NCBI RefSeq assembly: GCF_023078355.1
Contig: NZ_CP095552.1
Location: 3,534,001-3,598,000 of the forward strand
DNA from: Gordonia hongkongensis
GTDB taxonomy: Bacteria > Actinomycetota > Actinomycetes > Mycobacteriales > Mycobacteriaceae
DNA length: 64,000 nt
Direction: 5' to 3'
This document shows positions 1 to 9,576 of this stretch, one piece after another (positions within the stretch are counted from its first letter, which is position 1; the number at the start of each line of letters is the position of its first letter). The notes under the pieces are model-generated. The model saw nothing but the letters and a program-made list of their open reading frames with translations, was not told the origin of the DNA and made no database searches. The position numbers and the translations under genes were made by a program.

Positions 1-36
1 CCGTGTTGCGAAATGGCATGGCAGCTCACGACGGTG

Positions 37-67
37 CCGCCGCGGCGAGATGACCCCGCCGCGGCGG
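37..67 (-). terminator. Hairpin terminator after leuD
   Basis: Arms at 37-47 and 57-67 are exact reverse complements of 11 bp, all G/C, around a 9-base loop. It starts 8 bases past the leuD stop. There is no T-run, which is usual for actinobacterial terminators. Confidence 0.6.
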
Positions 68-74
68 TGCGGAA

Positions 75-668
75 TCAGTCCGCGAGGGTGCGCGGCTTGA
101 ATGCCGGACGCGCCGACTCGTACTCGGAAATCGCCTCTACCTCGCGCAACGTGAGTCCGATGTCGTCGAGACCCTCCATCAGACGCCACCGCGTGTAGTC
201 ATCAATTGCCAACGGCACCACGAGGTCTCCGGCGGTGACCGTCTTATCGACAAGGCTCACCGTCACTTCGAGGCCAGGATTCTCCTCGAGGCGCTTCCAC
301 AGCAGTTCGACGTCGGGCTGCTCGACCTGCGCGGCCACCAGACCCGCCTTGCCCGAGTTGCCGCGGAAGATGTCGGCGAAACGCGACGAGATCACCACGC
401 GGAAGCCGAAATCGGACAGCGCCCAGACCGCGTGTTCACGCGACGACCCGGTGCCGAAGTCGGGACCGGCGACCAGGACCGACCCGCGGCTCCAGGGCTC
501 GTTGTTGAGGATGAAGTCGGGATCGGTCCGCCAACCGGCGAACAGACCGTCCTCAAAGCCGGTGCGCGTCACCCGCTTCAGATAGACGGCCGGGATGATC
601 TGGTCGGTGTCGACGTTGCTGCGACGCAGCGGGACACCGATACCGGTGTGTTCGGTGAACGGTTCCAT
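75..668 (-). CDS. leuD: 3-isopropylmalate dehydratase small subunit
   Basis: Small subunit of isopropylmalate isomerase, which converts 2-isopropylmalate to 3-isopropylmalate in cytoplasmic leucine synthesis together with LeuC. The product is 197 residues, the usual size. It has the swivelling aconitase C-domain with NVDTDQIIP at residues 18-26 and the substrate-loop motif [10 protein letters not shown] at 71-80. The frame stays open upstream to 878, but the ATG at 668 gives the family N-terminus ([14 protein letters not shown]) and the upstream extension overlaps leuC. It lies 52 bp after leuC on the same strand, so the two are probably one transcript. Confidence 0.96.
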   Translation of the reverse strand: MEPFTEHTGIGVPLRRSNVDTDQIIPAVYLKRVTRTGFEDGLFAGWRTDPDFILNNEPWSRGSVLVAGPDFGTGSSREHAVWALSDFGFRVVISSRFADIFRGNSGKAGLVAAQVEQPDVELLWKRLEENPGLEVTVSLVDKTVTAGDLVVPLAIDDYTRWRLMEGLDDIGLTLREVEAISEYESARPAFKPRTLAD

Positions 669-720
669 GAGAAAAGCCCCTGTTCGAATGATGTGGCTGG
701 GATATGGGTCGGACCGTGAC

Positions 721-2184
721 TCAACCGAGATCGGCGGGCGCCGGCTGTGCGTCCAGGTCGGCGGGCGCGGACAAGGTGCCGCGCAGCGCGGTGGCCGCTG
801 CCACTCCCGGAGACACGAGGTGCGTTCGGCCACCCTTGCCCTGGCGCCCTTCGAAATTGCGGTTGGAGGTCGACGCACACCGCTCCCCCGGGGCGAGCTG
901 GTCGGGGTTCATGCCGAGGCACATCGAGCACCCGGCTTGCCGCCATTCGGCGCCGGCCGCGAGGAAGATCTCGCCGAGACCTTCGTCCTCGGCCTGTGCA
1001 CGCACCCGCATCGAACCGGGCACGATGAGCATCCGCATCCCGTCCGCGACCCTGCGCCCCTTGAGGATGCCGGCGACCTCGCGCAGGTCCTCGATCCGCC
1101 CGTTGGTGCAGGAGCCGACGAAGACCGTGTCGACCTTGATGTCGCGCAGCGGCGTTCCGGGCTCGAGGCCCATGTACTCCAGCGCCTTGGCCGCGGCACT
1201 CGCCTTGACCTCGTCGCCGTACTCCGCCGGGTCGGGTACCGCGTCGCCGAGCGGCGCACCCTGTCCCGGATTGGTCCCCCACGTGACGAACGGGGTCAGC
1301 GAGGCGGCGTCGATGTGCACCTCGGCGTCGAAGGTGGCACCGGGATCGGTGCGCAGACTGTCCCAATAGGCAACGGCAGCATCCCAATCGGCACCCGACG
1401 GGGCATGCGGGCGGCCCTTGAGGAACTCGTAGGTGACCTCATCGGGTGCGATCATCCCCGCCCGGGCGCCTGCCTCGATCGACATGTTGCACACCGTCAT
1501 CCGCGCTTCCATGGAGAGCTTGCGGATCGCCTCCCCGCGGTACTCCAGCACGTAACCCTGCCCGCCGCCGGTGCCGATCTTCGCGATGATCGCGAGGATC
1601 AGGTCCTTGCTCGTCACACCGGGCGGGAGCTCGCCGTCGACATTGATCGCCATCGTCTTGAACGGGCGCAGCGAGAGGGTCTGCGTCGCCAGGACGTGCT
1701 CGACCTCACTGGTACCGATACCCATCGCGATCGCTCCGAAGGCACCGTGCGTCGAGGTGTGGCTGTCACCGCACACGACGGTCATGCCGGGTTGGGTCAG
1801 GCCCAACTGCGGCCCGACCACGTGGACGATGCCCTGCTCGGCGTCACCCATGGGATGAAGGCGGACGCCGAATTCCTCGCAGTTGCTGCGCAGCGTGTCG
1901 ACCTGGGTCCGCGACACGGGATCGGCGATGGGCTTGTCGATGTCCACCGTCGGGACGTTGTGGTCCTCGGTCGCGATGGTCAGATCCGGTCGGCGGACCG
2001 GACGACCGGCGAGGCGCAGACCCTCGAAGGCCTGGGGGCTGGTGACCTCGTGGACGAGGTGGAGATCGATGTAGATCAGGTCGGGATTGGTGTTGCCGGA
2101 CGCATCGACGTCACCGGGGACGACGACATGGTCGCGCCACACCTTCTCGGCGAGAGTCAGCGGCTGGGCTGGGCTGTTGCTCAT
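721..2184 (-). CDS. leuC: 3-isopropylmalate dehydratase large subunit
   Basis: Catalytic large subunit of isopropylmalate isomerase; it carries the [4Fe-4S] cluster that binds substrate. The product is 487 residues. The three expected cluster cysteines are present: one in VGSCTNGR and two in [11 protein letters not shown]. The ATG at 2184 gives [16 protein letters not shown], the normal family start; an upstream in-frame start at 2262 would run into the operator region. The gene diverges from an IclR-type regulator across 107 bp containing an LtbR-like operator, so leucine-linked repression is likely. Confidence 0.96.
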   Translation of the reverse strand: MSNSPAQPLTLAEKVWRDHVVVPGDVDASGNTNPDLIYIDLHLVHEVTSPQAFEGLRLAGRPVRRPDLTIATEDHNVPTVDIDKPIADPVSRTQVDTLRSNCEEFGVRLHPMGDAEQGIVHVVGPQLGLTQPGMTVVCGDSHTSTHGAFGAIAMGIGTSEVEHVLATQTLSLRPFKTMAINVDGELPPGVTSKDLILAIIAKIGTGGGQGYVLEYRGEAIRKLSMEARMTVCNMSIEAGARAGMIAPDEVTYEFLKGRPHAPSGADWDAAVAYWDSLRTDPGATFDAEVHIDAASLTPFVTWGTNPGQGAPLGDAVPDPAEYGDEVKASAAAKALEYMGLEPGTPLRDIKVDTVFVGSCTNGRIEDLREVAGILKGRRVADGMRMLIVPGSMRVRAQAEDEGLGEIFLAAGAEWRQAGCSMCLGMNPDQLAPGERCASTSNRNFEGRQGKGGRTHLVSPGVAAATALRGTLSAPADLDAQPAPADLG

Positions 2185-2261
2185 GGCTTCACTCGTTATC
2201 TGCTCGGGTTCTTCGGACTCTGCACGCGGTGTTGACGTTCTGGCTGTGTTTCGAACGTGCA

Positions 2262-2273
2262 TCTCACTATTTG
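2262..2273. promoter_or_regulatory. Probable LtbR operator between leuC and its IclR regulator
   Basis: On the minus strand this 12-mer reads CAAATAGTGAGA. The LtbR motif of Corynebacterium glutamicum, as I recall it, is CA(T/C)ATAGTG(A/G)GA, so 11 of 12 positions agree. It sits 18 bp before the regulator ATG and about 78 bp before leuC. The -10 candidate of the regulator (TAGTAT, 2280-2285) is 6 bp away. The placement suits repression of leuCD and autoregulation. Confidence 0.7.
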
Positions 2274-2291
2274 GACAGCTAGTATCGTCCT

Positions 2292-3026
2292 ATGGGAAAG
2301 GATACCGCATCCGCGGTCAGCAGCGGAATCGGAGTGCTCGACAAGTCCGTGGCGGTGCTGCACGCGATCGCCGAGGCGCCGTGCAATCTCTCCGAACTCT
2401 GCGAACGCACCGGTCTGCCCCGGGCGACGGCACATCGACTCGCCGTGGGACTCGAGACGCACCGCTTTCTGACCAGGGATGTCACCGGCCGTTGGCAGCC
2501 CGGCCCCGTCCTCGGCGAACTCGCCTCCTCGGCACACGATCCCGTCACCGAGTCGGCTCTCATGGTCCTCCCCCGGCTCCGCGACATCACCGGCGAATCG
2601 GTTCAGGTCTATCGCCGCGAAGGTGCCGAACGCGTCTGCGTCGCCGCGATGGAACCACCGACCGGCCTGCGTGACACCGTGCCGGTGGGCACCCGCTTCC
2701 CCATGAGCGCAGGGTCCGCGGCGAAAGTCCTCCTCGCCTGGGCCGACCCTGCCACCCAGCGCGCGCTCGTGCCGGACAGCGTCTTCAGCGAGCGCGCACT
2801 GCACGAGATCCGCCGGCGCGGGTGGGCCCAGAGTGCCGGCGAACGCGCCGCCGGAGTCGCGAGTGTGTCGGCTCCCGTGCGCGACGGCAACGGTGACGTG
2901 GTCGCCGCGATCTCGGTGTCCGGGCCGATCGACCGGATGGGCCGACGACCCGGTGCACGCTGGGCCGCCGATCTGCTCGCCGCCGCCGACGCCATCCACA
3001 AACGCCTCCAGGCCGCACGTCCCTGA
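2292..3026 (+). CDS. ltbR: IclR-family regulator, LtbR-like
   Basis: Transcriptional regulator of 244 residues: an N-terminal winged helix-turn-helix (about residues 20-75, including the recognition region LPRATAHRLAVGL) and a C-terminal IclR effector domain. It diverges from leuCD exactly as ltbR does in Corynebacterium and Rv2989 does in M. tuberculosis, where the family represses leucine and tryptophan genes. A TAGTAT -10 box ends 6 bases before the ATG, so the mRNA is probably leaderless. The LtbR-like site upstream supports the assignment; the regulon itself is inferred. Confidence 0.85.
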   Translation: MGKDTASAVSSGIGVLDKSVAVLHAIAEAPCNLSELCERTGLPRATAHRLAVGLETHRFLTRDVTGRWQPGPVLGELASSAHDPVTESALMVLPRLRDITGESVQVYRREGAERVCVAAMEPPTGLRDTVPVGTRFPMSAGSAAKVLLAWADPATQRALVPDSVFSERALHEIRRRGWAQSAGERAAGVASVSAPVRDGNGDVVAAISVSGPIDRMGRRPGARWAADLLAAADAIHKRLQAARP

Positions 3027-3086
3027 CCCAGAGCCGTTGCACCCGGAGCGGTTCCGATGAACCCGCCGGTGGGCTAGCGTCGGGGA

Positions 3087-3584
3087 ATGGGAGTCAACCA
3101 ACGCAATCAGATCGTCATGTCCGAGGCCGAGATCGCGGAGTTCGTGGCGCGCAGTCGGACCGCGACCCTCGCCACCACCGGAGCGGACGGGAGCATCCAC
3201 CTCGTGGCGATGTGGTACGGGATCATCGACGGCGAGATCTGGTTCGAGACCAAATCCAAGTCGCAGAAGGCGGTCAACATCCGTCGCAACAACCGGTGCT
3301 CGGTGATGATCGAGGACGGTGACACCTACGACACACTGCGCGGCGTCACCTTCGAGGGCACTGCCGAGATCCTCGACGACCCGGACTCGTGCCTGAAGGT
3401 CGGCATCAGCGTCTGGGAACGCTACACAGCGCCCTACACCGAAGAATCGCGACCATTCGTCGAGCAGATGATGAACAAGCGCGTCGCCGTCCGGATCCGT
3501 CCGTCCCGCACCCGTTCCTGGGACCACCGCAAGCTCGGCATCCCCGAGATGCCGGCCTCGGGCACCACCGCCGAATTCCTCTGA
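3087..3584 (+). CDS. PPOX-class, probably F420-dependent, oxidoreductase
   Basis: A 165-residue split-beta-barrel protein of the pyridoxamine-phosphate-oxidase-like superfamily. The N-terminal strand pattern RTATLATTGADGSIHLVAMW and the later KAVNIRRNNRCSVMIE fit members that bind F420 or flavin. The substrate is unknown. It sits where Rv2991 lies in M. tuberculosis, between the leu genes and gltX. TAGCGT (3075-3080) ends 6 bases before the ATG, which suggests a leaderless message and supports this start over an internal ATG at 3117. Confidence 0.78.
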   Translation: MGVNQRNQIVMSEAEIAEFVARSRTATLATTGADGSIHLVAMWYGIIDGEIWFETKSKSQKAVNIRRNNRCSVMIEDGDTYDTLRGVTFEGTAEILDDPDSCLKVGISVWERYTAPYTEESRPFVEQMMNKRVAVRIRPSRTRSWDHRKLGIPEMPASGTTAEFL

Positions 3585-3615
3585 CCGCAGTCCCGGCGCG
3601 ACACCTTCCGACCCT

Positions 3616-3651
3616 CGTCCGTGTTTCGGTGTGATCATCGCAACACGGACG
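3616..3651 (+). terminator. Hairpin after the PPOX gene
   Basis: Exact 10-bp arms at 3616-3625 and 3642-3651 (cgtccgtgtt/aacacggacg) around a 16-base loop, 31 bp past the stop codon. Confidence 0.5.
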
Positions 3652-3673
3652 AGATGGTCTGTCGCGCAATGAA

Positions 3674-3710
3674 AAACACCCTCCCCCTGCATCGCAGAGG
3701 AAGGGTGTTT
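3674..3710 (-). terminator. Terminator of the tRNA transcript
   Basis: Arms 3674-3682 and 3702-3710 (aaacaccct/agggtgttt) are exact complements. Read on the minus strand the second arm runs into further T residues at 3672-3673, so this looks like a Rho-independent terminator a few bases past the tRNA-Glu 3' end. Confidence 0.75.
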
Positions 3711-3714
3711 CTCG

Positions 3715-3787
3715 TAGCCCCGACGGGATTCGAACCCGCGCTACCGCCTTGAGAGGGCGGCGTCCTAGGCCGCTAGACGACGGGGCC
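3715..3787 (-). tRNA. tRNA-Glu (anticodon CTC)
   Basis: 73 bases. The acceptor arm GGCCCCG pairs with CGGGGCT (one G-T pair), followed by discriminator A. The T-loop is TTCGAAT on a 5-bp stem and the anticodon loop reads CCTCTCAAG with CTC in the centre. CCA is not encoded. It is read in the same direction as gltX, the gene for the synthetase that charges it, and lies 54 bp after tRNA-Gln. Confidence 0.95.
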
Positions 3788-3841
3788 ATGGGAACTTCCG
3801 GCGATCAAGACCTTAGCACGGTCTCGATCTCTTTCTGTCCG

Positions 3842-3913
3842 CTGGGGTACCAGGACTCGAACCTAGAATGGCGGTACCAGAAACCGCTGTGTTGCCAATT
3901 ACACCATACCCCA
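3842..3913 (-). tRNA. tRNA-Gln (anticodon CTG)
   Basis: 72 bases. A perfect 7-bp acceptor stem TGGGGTA/TACCCCA is followed by discriminator G. The anticodon loop contains TTCTGGT with CTG in the centre and the T-loop is TTCGAGT. CCA is not encoded. With gatB, gatC and gatA in the same window and no glnS seen, it is probably mischarged with Glu by GltX and then amidated by GatCAB. Confidence 0.95.
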
Positions 3914-3950
3914 TTGGCTTGATTCTCCTTGCGGAAAACTGCCGAGAAAG

Positions 3951-3978
3951 AGAGTATCAAAGGGTCACCGTAAGTCCA
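3951..3978 (-). promoter_or_regulatory. Candidate promoter of the tRNA-Gln/tRNA-Glu transcript
   Basis: On the minus strand, TGGACT (plus 3973-3978) and TACTCT (plus 3951-3956) are separated by 16 bases and sit 37 bp before tRNA-Gln. The -35 is only a partial match. Confidence 0.4.
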
Positions 3979-3999
3979 CAAACGTGCAGCTCAGCGGCA

Positions 4000-5478
4000 C
4001 TATTTGGCTGCGATCTCCCGTGCCGAGGCCAGCCGCGCGAGCGTCTTGTCGCGACCCAGGATCTCCATCGATTCGAAGAGCGGCGGACTGACCTGGGAGC
4101 CGGTCACCGCCACGCGTACCGGACCGAACGCCTTGCGCGGTTTGAGCCCCAGATCGTCCACCAGCGCAGCATTCAGTGCGTCCTGCAGTGCGGCGGTGGT
4201 GAAGGAGTCCAGCGACTCGACCGCGGCGATGGTGGCGTCCAGGACCGGCACCGCGTCGGCGCCCAGGTTCTTGCTCGCCGCCTTCTCGTCGATCGTGAAC
4301 TCGTCGTCGGAGACGTAGGCGAAGGAGATGAGGTCCCACGCGTCGCCGAGGACCTGGATACGCGTCTGCACCAATTCGGCCAGAGCCGCGAAGGTCTCGT
4401 CGTCGGCGCTCTCGGGGAGCTTGCCCTGCGCGACGAGATACGAGCGCAGCCGCGCCGTGAAGTCGGCGACCTCGAGCATCCGGATGTGCTCGGCGTTGAT
4501 GGCGTCGGCCTTCTTCTGATCGAACCGTGCGGGGTTCGAGTTGACCTGTCGCACATCGAAAGCCGCGATCATCTCGGCCAGGCTGAAGACGTCGACATCG
4601 CTCTTGTAACCCCAGCCGAGCAGCGCGAGGTAGTTGAGCAGACCCTCGGGGATGAAACCGCGGTCGCGATGGTGGAAGAGGTTCGACTGGGGGTCGCGCT
4701 TGGAGAGCTTCTTGTTGCCCTCACCCATCACGAAGGGCAGGTGCCCGAAGGCCGGCACGGCGTCGGCGACGCCGATACGGATCAGCGCGTCGTACAGCGC
4801 GAGCTGCCGCGGAGTCGACGACAGGAGATCCTCGCCGCGCAGCACATGGGTGATCTTCATCATCGCGTCGTCGACCGGGTTGACCAGCGTGTAGAGCGGA
4901 TCGCCGGTCGCACGGGTCAGCGCGAAGTCGGGAACGGTACCCGCCTTGATCGTCGTCGTGCCGCGCACGAGATCGTCCCAGGTGAGGTCGGTGTCCGGCA
5001 TCCGCAGGCGGACAACGGGTTTACGTCCTTCGGCGAGGTAGGCCGCACGTTGCTCGGGCGTCAGGTCACGATCGAAGTTGTCGTACCCGAGCTTGGGGTC
5101 GCGTCCGGCGGCGCGGTGCCGGGCCTCCACCTCTTCCGGGGTCGAGAACGCCTCGTAGGCCTCGCCGGCCTCGAGAAGGCGGGCGACGACGTCGGCATGG
5201 AGTTCCCGCCGCTCGGACTGCCGGTAGGGACCGTAGGGTCCGCCCACCTCCGGCCCCTCGTCCCAGTCGAGACCGAGCCAGCGCAAGGCGTCGAGGATGG
5301 CCTCGTAGGATTCTTCGCTGTCTCGCGACGAGTCGGTGTCCTCGATGCGGAAGACGAAGGTGCCACCGTCGTGCCGGGCCTGCGCGAAATTGAAGAGCGC
5401 GGTCCGCACGAGTCCCACGTGGGGAGTGCCGGTCGGGGATGGACAGAATCGGACGCGAACGGCCTCACTACTGGTCAT
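4000..5478 (-). CDS. gltX: Glutamyl-tRNA synthetase
   Basis: Class I synthetase of 492 residues that charges tRNA-Glu, and probably tRNA-Gln in a GatCAB organism. The ATP-binding HIGH motif appears as HVGL (residues 20-23) within [12 protein letters not shown], and KMSKS as KLSKR (257-261). The C-terminal half is the helical anticodon-binding domain. TACGCT ends 7 bases before the ATG, so it probably has a leaderless promoter. Two tRNA genes follow on the same strand. Confidence 0.96.
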   Translation of the reverse strand: MTSSEAVRVRFCPSPTGTPHVGLVRTALFNFAQARHDGGTFVFRIEDTDSSRDSEESYEAILDALRWLGLDWDEGPEVGGPYGPYRQSERRELHADVVARLLEAGEAYEAFSTPEEVEARHRAAGRDPKLGYDNFDRDLTPEQRAAYLAEGRKPVVRLRMPDTDLTWDDLVRGTTTIKAGTVPDFALTRATGDPLYTLVNPVDDAMMKITHVLRGEDLLSSTPRQLALYDALIRIGVADAVPAFGHLPFVMGEGNKKLSKRDPQSNLFHHRDRGFIPEGLLNYLALLGWGYKSDVDVFSLAEMIAAFDVRQVNSNPARFDQKKADAINAEHIRMLEVADFTARLRSYLVAQGKLPESADDETFAALAELVQTRIQVLGDAWDLISFAYVSDDEFTIDEKAASKNLGADAVPVLDATIAAVESLDSFTTAALQDALNAALVDDLGLKPRKAFGPVRVAVTGSQVSPPLFESMEILGRDKTLARLASAREIAAK

Positions 5479-5524
5479 GAGGCTCAGCGTATCGAAGCCG
5501 ACCGCCGCCCCCGCACGCCCGCCG

Positions 5525-6349
5525 TCAGGCCCGGTGGCGCTCGCAGAACTCCACCAGGACCCGGTTCACCTCGGCCGGCTGTTCGAGATAACCGAAATGA
5601 CCGGCCCGCTCGATCTCGACGTACTCCGCGCCTGGAATGGCTTCGGCGACTTCGCGCGCCAGCTTCGCCGGCAGGGTCCGGTCGTCGGCGAATCCGACGA
5701 CCAGCGCGGGCCGGGTGATGCCGCGGTACGCCGCGAGACGGTTGGACTCCTTGTTGTGGAGTTCGAGCTGTGCGCGGACGCCCGGGGTGATCGTCTGCGG
5801 GGAGAACCCGATGATGTCGAGCCAGTCTCGCGCGGTGCGGTCGTCGTCGAGCGTGTGCGGCGACAGGTTGAGATGCGCGGTGATGGCGGCCTCGTACTCC
5901 GGTGGCAGCTTGATCTTGTTGTCGTAGAGGGCCCGCTCACCGGCCGAGATCGCTTCCTGCAGTGGGGTGTTGCGGCCGTACGTCGCAACCATCACCGCCG
6001 CCTTGACCACGTCGGGGCGGGCCAGCGCCAGCTCCTGGGTGATCCGGGCACCCAACGAGGTGCCGATCACGATCGCCGGACCGCGGCCGAGGTGTTCGAT
6101 CAGAGCCGCGGTGTCGGCGACCATGTCGTCGAGCGTGAAACCCTCGGCGCACTCCGACGACGGTGCGACACCGCGGTTGTCGAACGTCACGACGGTGAAG
6201 CCGGCTTTCACCAGCGCGGGTTCCTGATGCGCCTTCCAGACGCGGCCGGGACTTCCGGTTCCCATGACCATGACCACGAGCGGGCCCGACCCGGCGAGGC
6301 TGTAGGAGATGTCGATCCCGTTGACACGGGCCGTGCTGGGAGCTGTCAC
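5525..6349 (-). CDS. Alpha/beta-fold hydrolase
   Basis: A 274-residue hydrolase with an oxyanion segment near [17 protein letters not shown], a nucleophile elbow GTSLG (serine), and a late histidine in GHFGYLEQP, giving a Ser-Asp-His triad. The substrate cannot be read from the sequence. The GTG start at 6349 overlaps the TGA of the upstream FAH-family gene (GTGA), so the two are translationally coupled and may act in one catabolic route. Confidence 0.82.
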   Translation of the reverse strand: MTAPSTARVNGIDISYSLAGSGPLVVMVMGTGSPGRVWKAHQEPALVKAGFTVVTFDNRGVAPSSECAEGFTLDDMVADTAALIEHLGRGPAIVIGTSLGARITQELALARPDVVKAAVMVATYGRNTPLQEAISAGERALYDNKIKLPPEYEAAITAHLNLSPHTLDDDRTARDWLDIIGFSPQTITPGVRAQLELHNKESNRLAAYRGITRPALVVGFADDRTLPAKLAREVAEAIPGAEYVEIERAGHFGYLEQPAEVNRVLVEFCERHRA

Positions 6350-7116
6350 TTGTCCACCACCGGGTTGGAGAGCGTACCGATACCGTCGACGGTCACCGAG
6401 ATACGTTGACCGGCGACCATGGGCCCGACCCCTTCCGGGGTGCCCGTGAGGATCACGTCGCCGGGCAGCAGGGTCATCACGCGCGAGATCCACTCGACGA
6501 TCTCACCGACGTCGTGGAGCATCAGCGATGTCCGGGTCCGCTGCTTGACCTCGCCGTCGAGTTCCGTCACGAGTTCGACGTCCGACGGATCGAGCGAGGT
6601 GTCGATCCACGGGCCGAGCGGACAGAAGGTGTCGTACCCCTTGCCGCGGGTCCACTGACCGTCGGCCTGCTGGTGGTCGCGGGCGGTTACGTCGTTGGCG
6701 ACCGTGTATCCGAGGATCACGCCCTTGGCCTGCGCGGCCTTCACGTCCTTGCACGGGCGTCCGATGACGGCCGCGAGCTCCCCCTCGTAATCGACCCGTT
6801 GCGACGACGGCGGACGCACGATGGGCACCTCGGGGCCGATGATCGAAGTGTTGGGCTTGAGGAAGATCACCGGGTCGGCGGGCGCCTCGCCGCCCATCTC
6901 CGCCGCGTGTGCGGCGTAGTTCTTGCCGATGCAGATCACCTTGCTGGCGAGGATCGGCGCCAACACCCGGACATCCGCCAGCTTCCACGACCGGCCGGTG
7001 AACGTCGGCGTACCGAAGGGATGTTCGGCGATCTCCTTGACGACGGCGTCGTCTCCGTCGCCCTCGACGGACACGAAGGCCACGCCGTCAGGACTCGCAA
7101 TTCGACCTAAGCGCAT
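6346..7116 (-). CDS. Fumarylacetoacetate hydrolase-family protein
   Basis: A 256-residue FAH-fold enzyme. The catalytic domain fills the C-terminal two thirds; metal-ligand motifs are visible in VDYEGELAAVIGR (two acidic ligands) and VANDVTARDHQ. The family cleaves C-C bonds or isomerises or decarboxylates 2-oxo acids such as those from aromatic meta-cleavage; which reaction applies here is unknown. It lies upstream of gltX as in M. tuberculosis (Rv2993c). TAGGGT ends 6 bases before the ATG, indicating leaderless transcription. Confidence 0.88.
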   Translation of the reverse strand: MRLGRIASPDGVAFVSVEGDGDDAVVKEIAEHPFGTPTFTGRSWKLADVRVLAPILASKVICIGKNYAAHAAEMGGEAPADPVIFLKPNTSIIGPEVPIVRPPSSQRVDYEGELAAVIGRPCKDVKAAQAKGVILGYTVANDVTARDHQQADGQWTRGKGYDTFCPLGPWIDTSLDPSDVELVTELDGEVKQRTRTSLMLHDVGEIVEWISRVMTLLPGDVILTGTPEGVGPMVAGQRISVTVDGIGTLSNPVVDK

Positions 7117-7267
7117 GTCCAGACCCTATCGCACCGCCGATCCCACACGTTGGGAGACGAGTTGGCGGACGTCGGTGCCGGTTTTACAATTTGGTCACAC
7201 TGTTTCATATATTGAGATATCCAACCCCGGTTCACCGGGTCCGGACAGGCAGCGAGGTGAGTAGACC

Positions 7268-8497
7268 ATGACCGATGTCGACGACATCACCACTGCCCGA
7301 AGGTGGATCATCCTCGGGTGCTCGCTGCTCGCCGCGCTCACCACGACTTGTGTGGTCAGCGGTGTCGCCTACCTGATCCCCACGCTGCACACCGACGCCG
7401 GACTCACCCTCACCCAGGCCTCGGCGCTTGCCGCGATCCCGACGGTCGGACTGATGGCGGCGACGATCCCGTGGGGAATCCTGTTGGACCGCTACGGCGA
7501 ACGACGGATCCTCCTGCTGTCGCTGTCGATCTCGCTCGCCGGCGCGACCGGGGCGACCGTCGCCGCGTCAGCCGATGCGTCCTATGCCGTCGTGGGTGCC
7601 GCGCTCTTCGTGGGCGGTCTCGGCTCGGGGGCGGCGAACGGGGCCAGCGGTCGCATCGTCGTCGGCTGGTTTCCCGCACACCAGCGTGGGACTGCGATGG
7701 GCATCCGGCAGATGGCACAACCGCTGGGGATCGGCGTCTGCGCTCTCACCATGCCGGTTGTCGCAGCGAGTTCGGGACCCGCTGCGGCACTGGCGATCCC
7801 AGCCGTGGTGACTGCTGCAGGACTCGTCGCGGTGGTCGTCGGCATCACCGATCCGCCGCGTCGGCCGGCTCCCGCGTCGACGGTCGGCAACCCTCCCCCG
7901 CGCACGAATCCCTACCGCGACAACTCTTTCCTCGCACGCATCCACATCGTCAGCATGCTGCTGGTCATCCCCCAGTCCATGCTGTGGACCTTCGTACCGA
8001 CCTGGCTGATCGTCGCGCACGGGTGGTCACCGGCCGGCGCCGGAACCCTGATCACCGTGACCCAGATCATCGGTGCACTGGGCCGGATCGTCGCCGGACG
8101 GTGGTCGGACGCCTGGATGTCGCGGATGCGACCGGTCCGCGTGATCGCGGTGGCCGGTGTCGCCGCCATGTCCGCGCTCGCGATCGCCGACTGGTTCGAC
8201 AGCCCACTCGCGCCCGCGCTCATGGCGGTGGCGAGTGTCATCTCGGTGGCCGACAACGGCTTGGCGTTCACCGCCATAGCCGAGTACGTCGGACCGGAAT
8301 GGAGCGGACGCGGACTCGCCGTGCAGAACACCGGACAGTATCTGGTGACCGCGGCGACCACACCGCTTCTCGGAGCACTCATCGCGACCGTCGGTTTCCC
8401 GATCGCCTTTGCCGCGACCGCCCTGGCACCGCTTATCGCGACGCCCCTGGTCCCGCGCGACCGGATGCGGGCAGCCGATGAGCTGGTCGACGTGTAA
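7268..8497 (+). CDS. MFS transporter
   Basis: A 409-residue polytopic protein with about 12 membrane segments and the MFS loop motif GILLDRYGERR between TM2 and TM3. A second-half loop, GRIVAGRWSDAWMSRMR, mirrors it. The substrate is unknown. AGGTGAG about 7 bases before the ATG is a good ribosome site, unlike the many leaderless neighbours. It corresponds in position to Rv2994, diverges from the FAH-hydrolase pair and converges on leuB. Confidence 0.88.
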   Translation: MTDVDDITTARRWIILGCSLLAALTTTCVVSGVAYLIPTLHTDAGLTLTQASALAAIPTVGLMAATIPWGILLDRYGERRILLLSLSISLAGATGATVAASADASYAVVGAALFVGGLGSGAANGASGRIVVGWFPAHQRGTAMGIRQMAQPLGIGVCALTMPVVAASSGPAAALAIPAVVTAAGLVAVVVGITDPPRRPAPASTVGNPPPRTNPYRDNSFLARIHIVSMLLVIPQSMLWTFVPTWLIVAHGWSPAGAGTLITVTQIIGALGRIVAGRWSDAWMSRMRPVRVIAVAGVAAMSALAIADWFDSPLAPALMAVASVISVADNGLAFTAIAEYVGPEWSGRGLAVQNTGQYLVTAATTPLLGALIATVGFPIAFAATALAPLIATPLVPRDRMRAADELVDV

Positions 8498-8504
8498 CCC
8501 CACC

Positions 8505-8547
8505 AACGGGCGAACCCGCCACCGAATCGGTGGCGGGTTCGCCCGTT
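8505..8547. terminator. Bidirectional terminator between the MFS gene and leuB
   Basis: A perfect 20-bp inverted repeat (8505-8524 with 8528-8547) around a 3-base loop, between two convergent genes. There is no T-run on either side. Confidence 0.85.
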
Positions 8548-8568
8548 GCTCTTGAATCTGCCTGCGAA

Positions 8569-9576
8569 TCAGAGCCGTTCGCGGATACGCGCACCGATCT
8601 CGGAGGTGCTGAACGTACCGCTGCGCTCGGCGAGGTCGTCGGCGACGGCCTTCTCGATCCGGGCCGCGGCGTCGTCGTCGCCGAGATGCTGGAGCAGGAG
8701 CGCGACCGACAGGATCGCGGCCGTCGGATCGGCCTTGCCCTGCCCGGCGATGTCGGGTGCCGAGCCGTGCACCGGCTCGAACATCGAGGGGTTGGCGCCG
8801 GTGGCGTCGATGTTGCCCGACGCGGCCAACCCGATACCACCGCTCACCGCGGCGGCGATGTCGGTGATGATGTCGCCGAACAGGTTGTCGGTGACGATCA
8901 CGTCGAAGCGGCCGGGGTCGGTGACCAGGTAGATGGTCGCCGCGTCCACGTGGCAGTAGTCGGTGGTGACGTCGGGGAACTCGGCACCCACCTCCTCGAC
9001 CGCGCGACTCCACATCGACCCGGCGAAGGTCAACACGTTGGTCTTGTGGACCAGCGTCAGCTTCTTGCGACGCTGCTGGGCACGCTGAAATGCGTTGCGC
9101 ACGACGCGTTCCACACCGAACCGGGTGTTGACGCTGACCTCGGTGGCGACCTCGTTCGGGGTTCCGACACGGATCGCGCCACCGTTGCCGGTGTAGGGCC
9201 CCTCGGTCCCCTCCCGCACGACCGCGAAGTCGATGTCGGGGTCGCCCGCGAGGGGCGAGGAGACACCGGGGAAGCGGCGCGACGGCCTCAGGTTGACGTG
9301 GTGGTCGAGTGCGAATCGCATCGTCAGGAGCAGACCGCGCTCCAGCACGCCCGACGGTACGGACGGATCGCCGATGGCGCCCAACAGGATCGCGTCGTGA
9401 CGACGAAGCGACTCGAGGTCGTCCTCGGTGAGCAGCTCGCCGTTGCGGTGGTAGCGGCGCGCGCCGAGGTCGAACTCGGTGGTGCTCACCGACGGTACGA
9501 CCGAGTCGAGGACGCCCAGCGCCTCGCCGATGACCTCGGGACCGATGCCGTCGCCGGCGATGACTGCGAGTTTCAT
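8569..9576 (-). CDS. leuB: 3-isopropylmalate dehydrogenase
   Basis: NAD-dependent oxidative decarboxylation of 3-isopropylmalate to 2-oxoisocaproate, the third step of leucine synthesis. The product is 335 residues, short as in mycobacteria. It has the N-terminal [15 protein letters not shown] and the cofactor region [17 protein letters not shown]. The ATG overlaps the serA stop (ATGA), so leuB is translationally coupled to serA. I saw no LtbR-like site ahead of serA, unlike leuCD. Confidence 0.96.
   Translation of the reverse strand: MKLAVIAGDGIGPEVIGEALGVLDSVVPSVSTTEFDLGARRYHRNGELLTEDDLESLRRHDAILLGAIGDPSVPSGVLERGLLLTMRFALDHHVNLRPSRRFPGVSSPLAGDPDIDFAVVREGTEGPYTGNGGAIRVGTPNEVATEVSVNTRFGVERVVRNAFQRAQQRRKKLTLVHKTNVLTFAGSMWSRAVEEVGAEFPDVTTDYCHVDAATIYLVTDPGRFDVIVTDNLFGDIITDIAAAVSGGIGLAASGNIDATGANPSMFEPVHGSAPDIAGQGKADPTAAILSVALLLQHLGDDDAAARIEKAVADDLAERSGTFSTSEIGARIRERL

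Noticed and set aside
3868..5718. 616-codon plus-strand frame across gltX
   Set aside because: It is an antisense shadow of gltX produced by high GC. Its product is Arg/Gly/Val-rich without domains, while the minus frame is a complete GltX.
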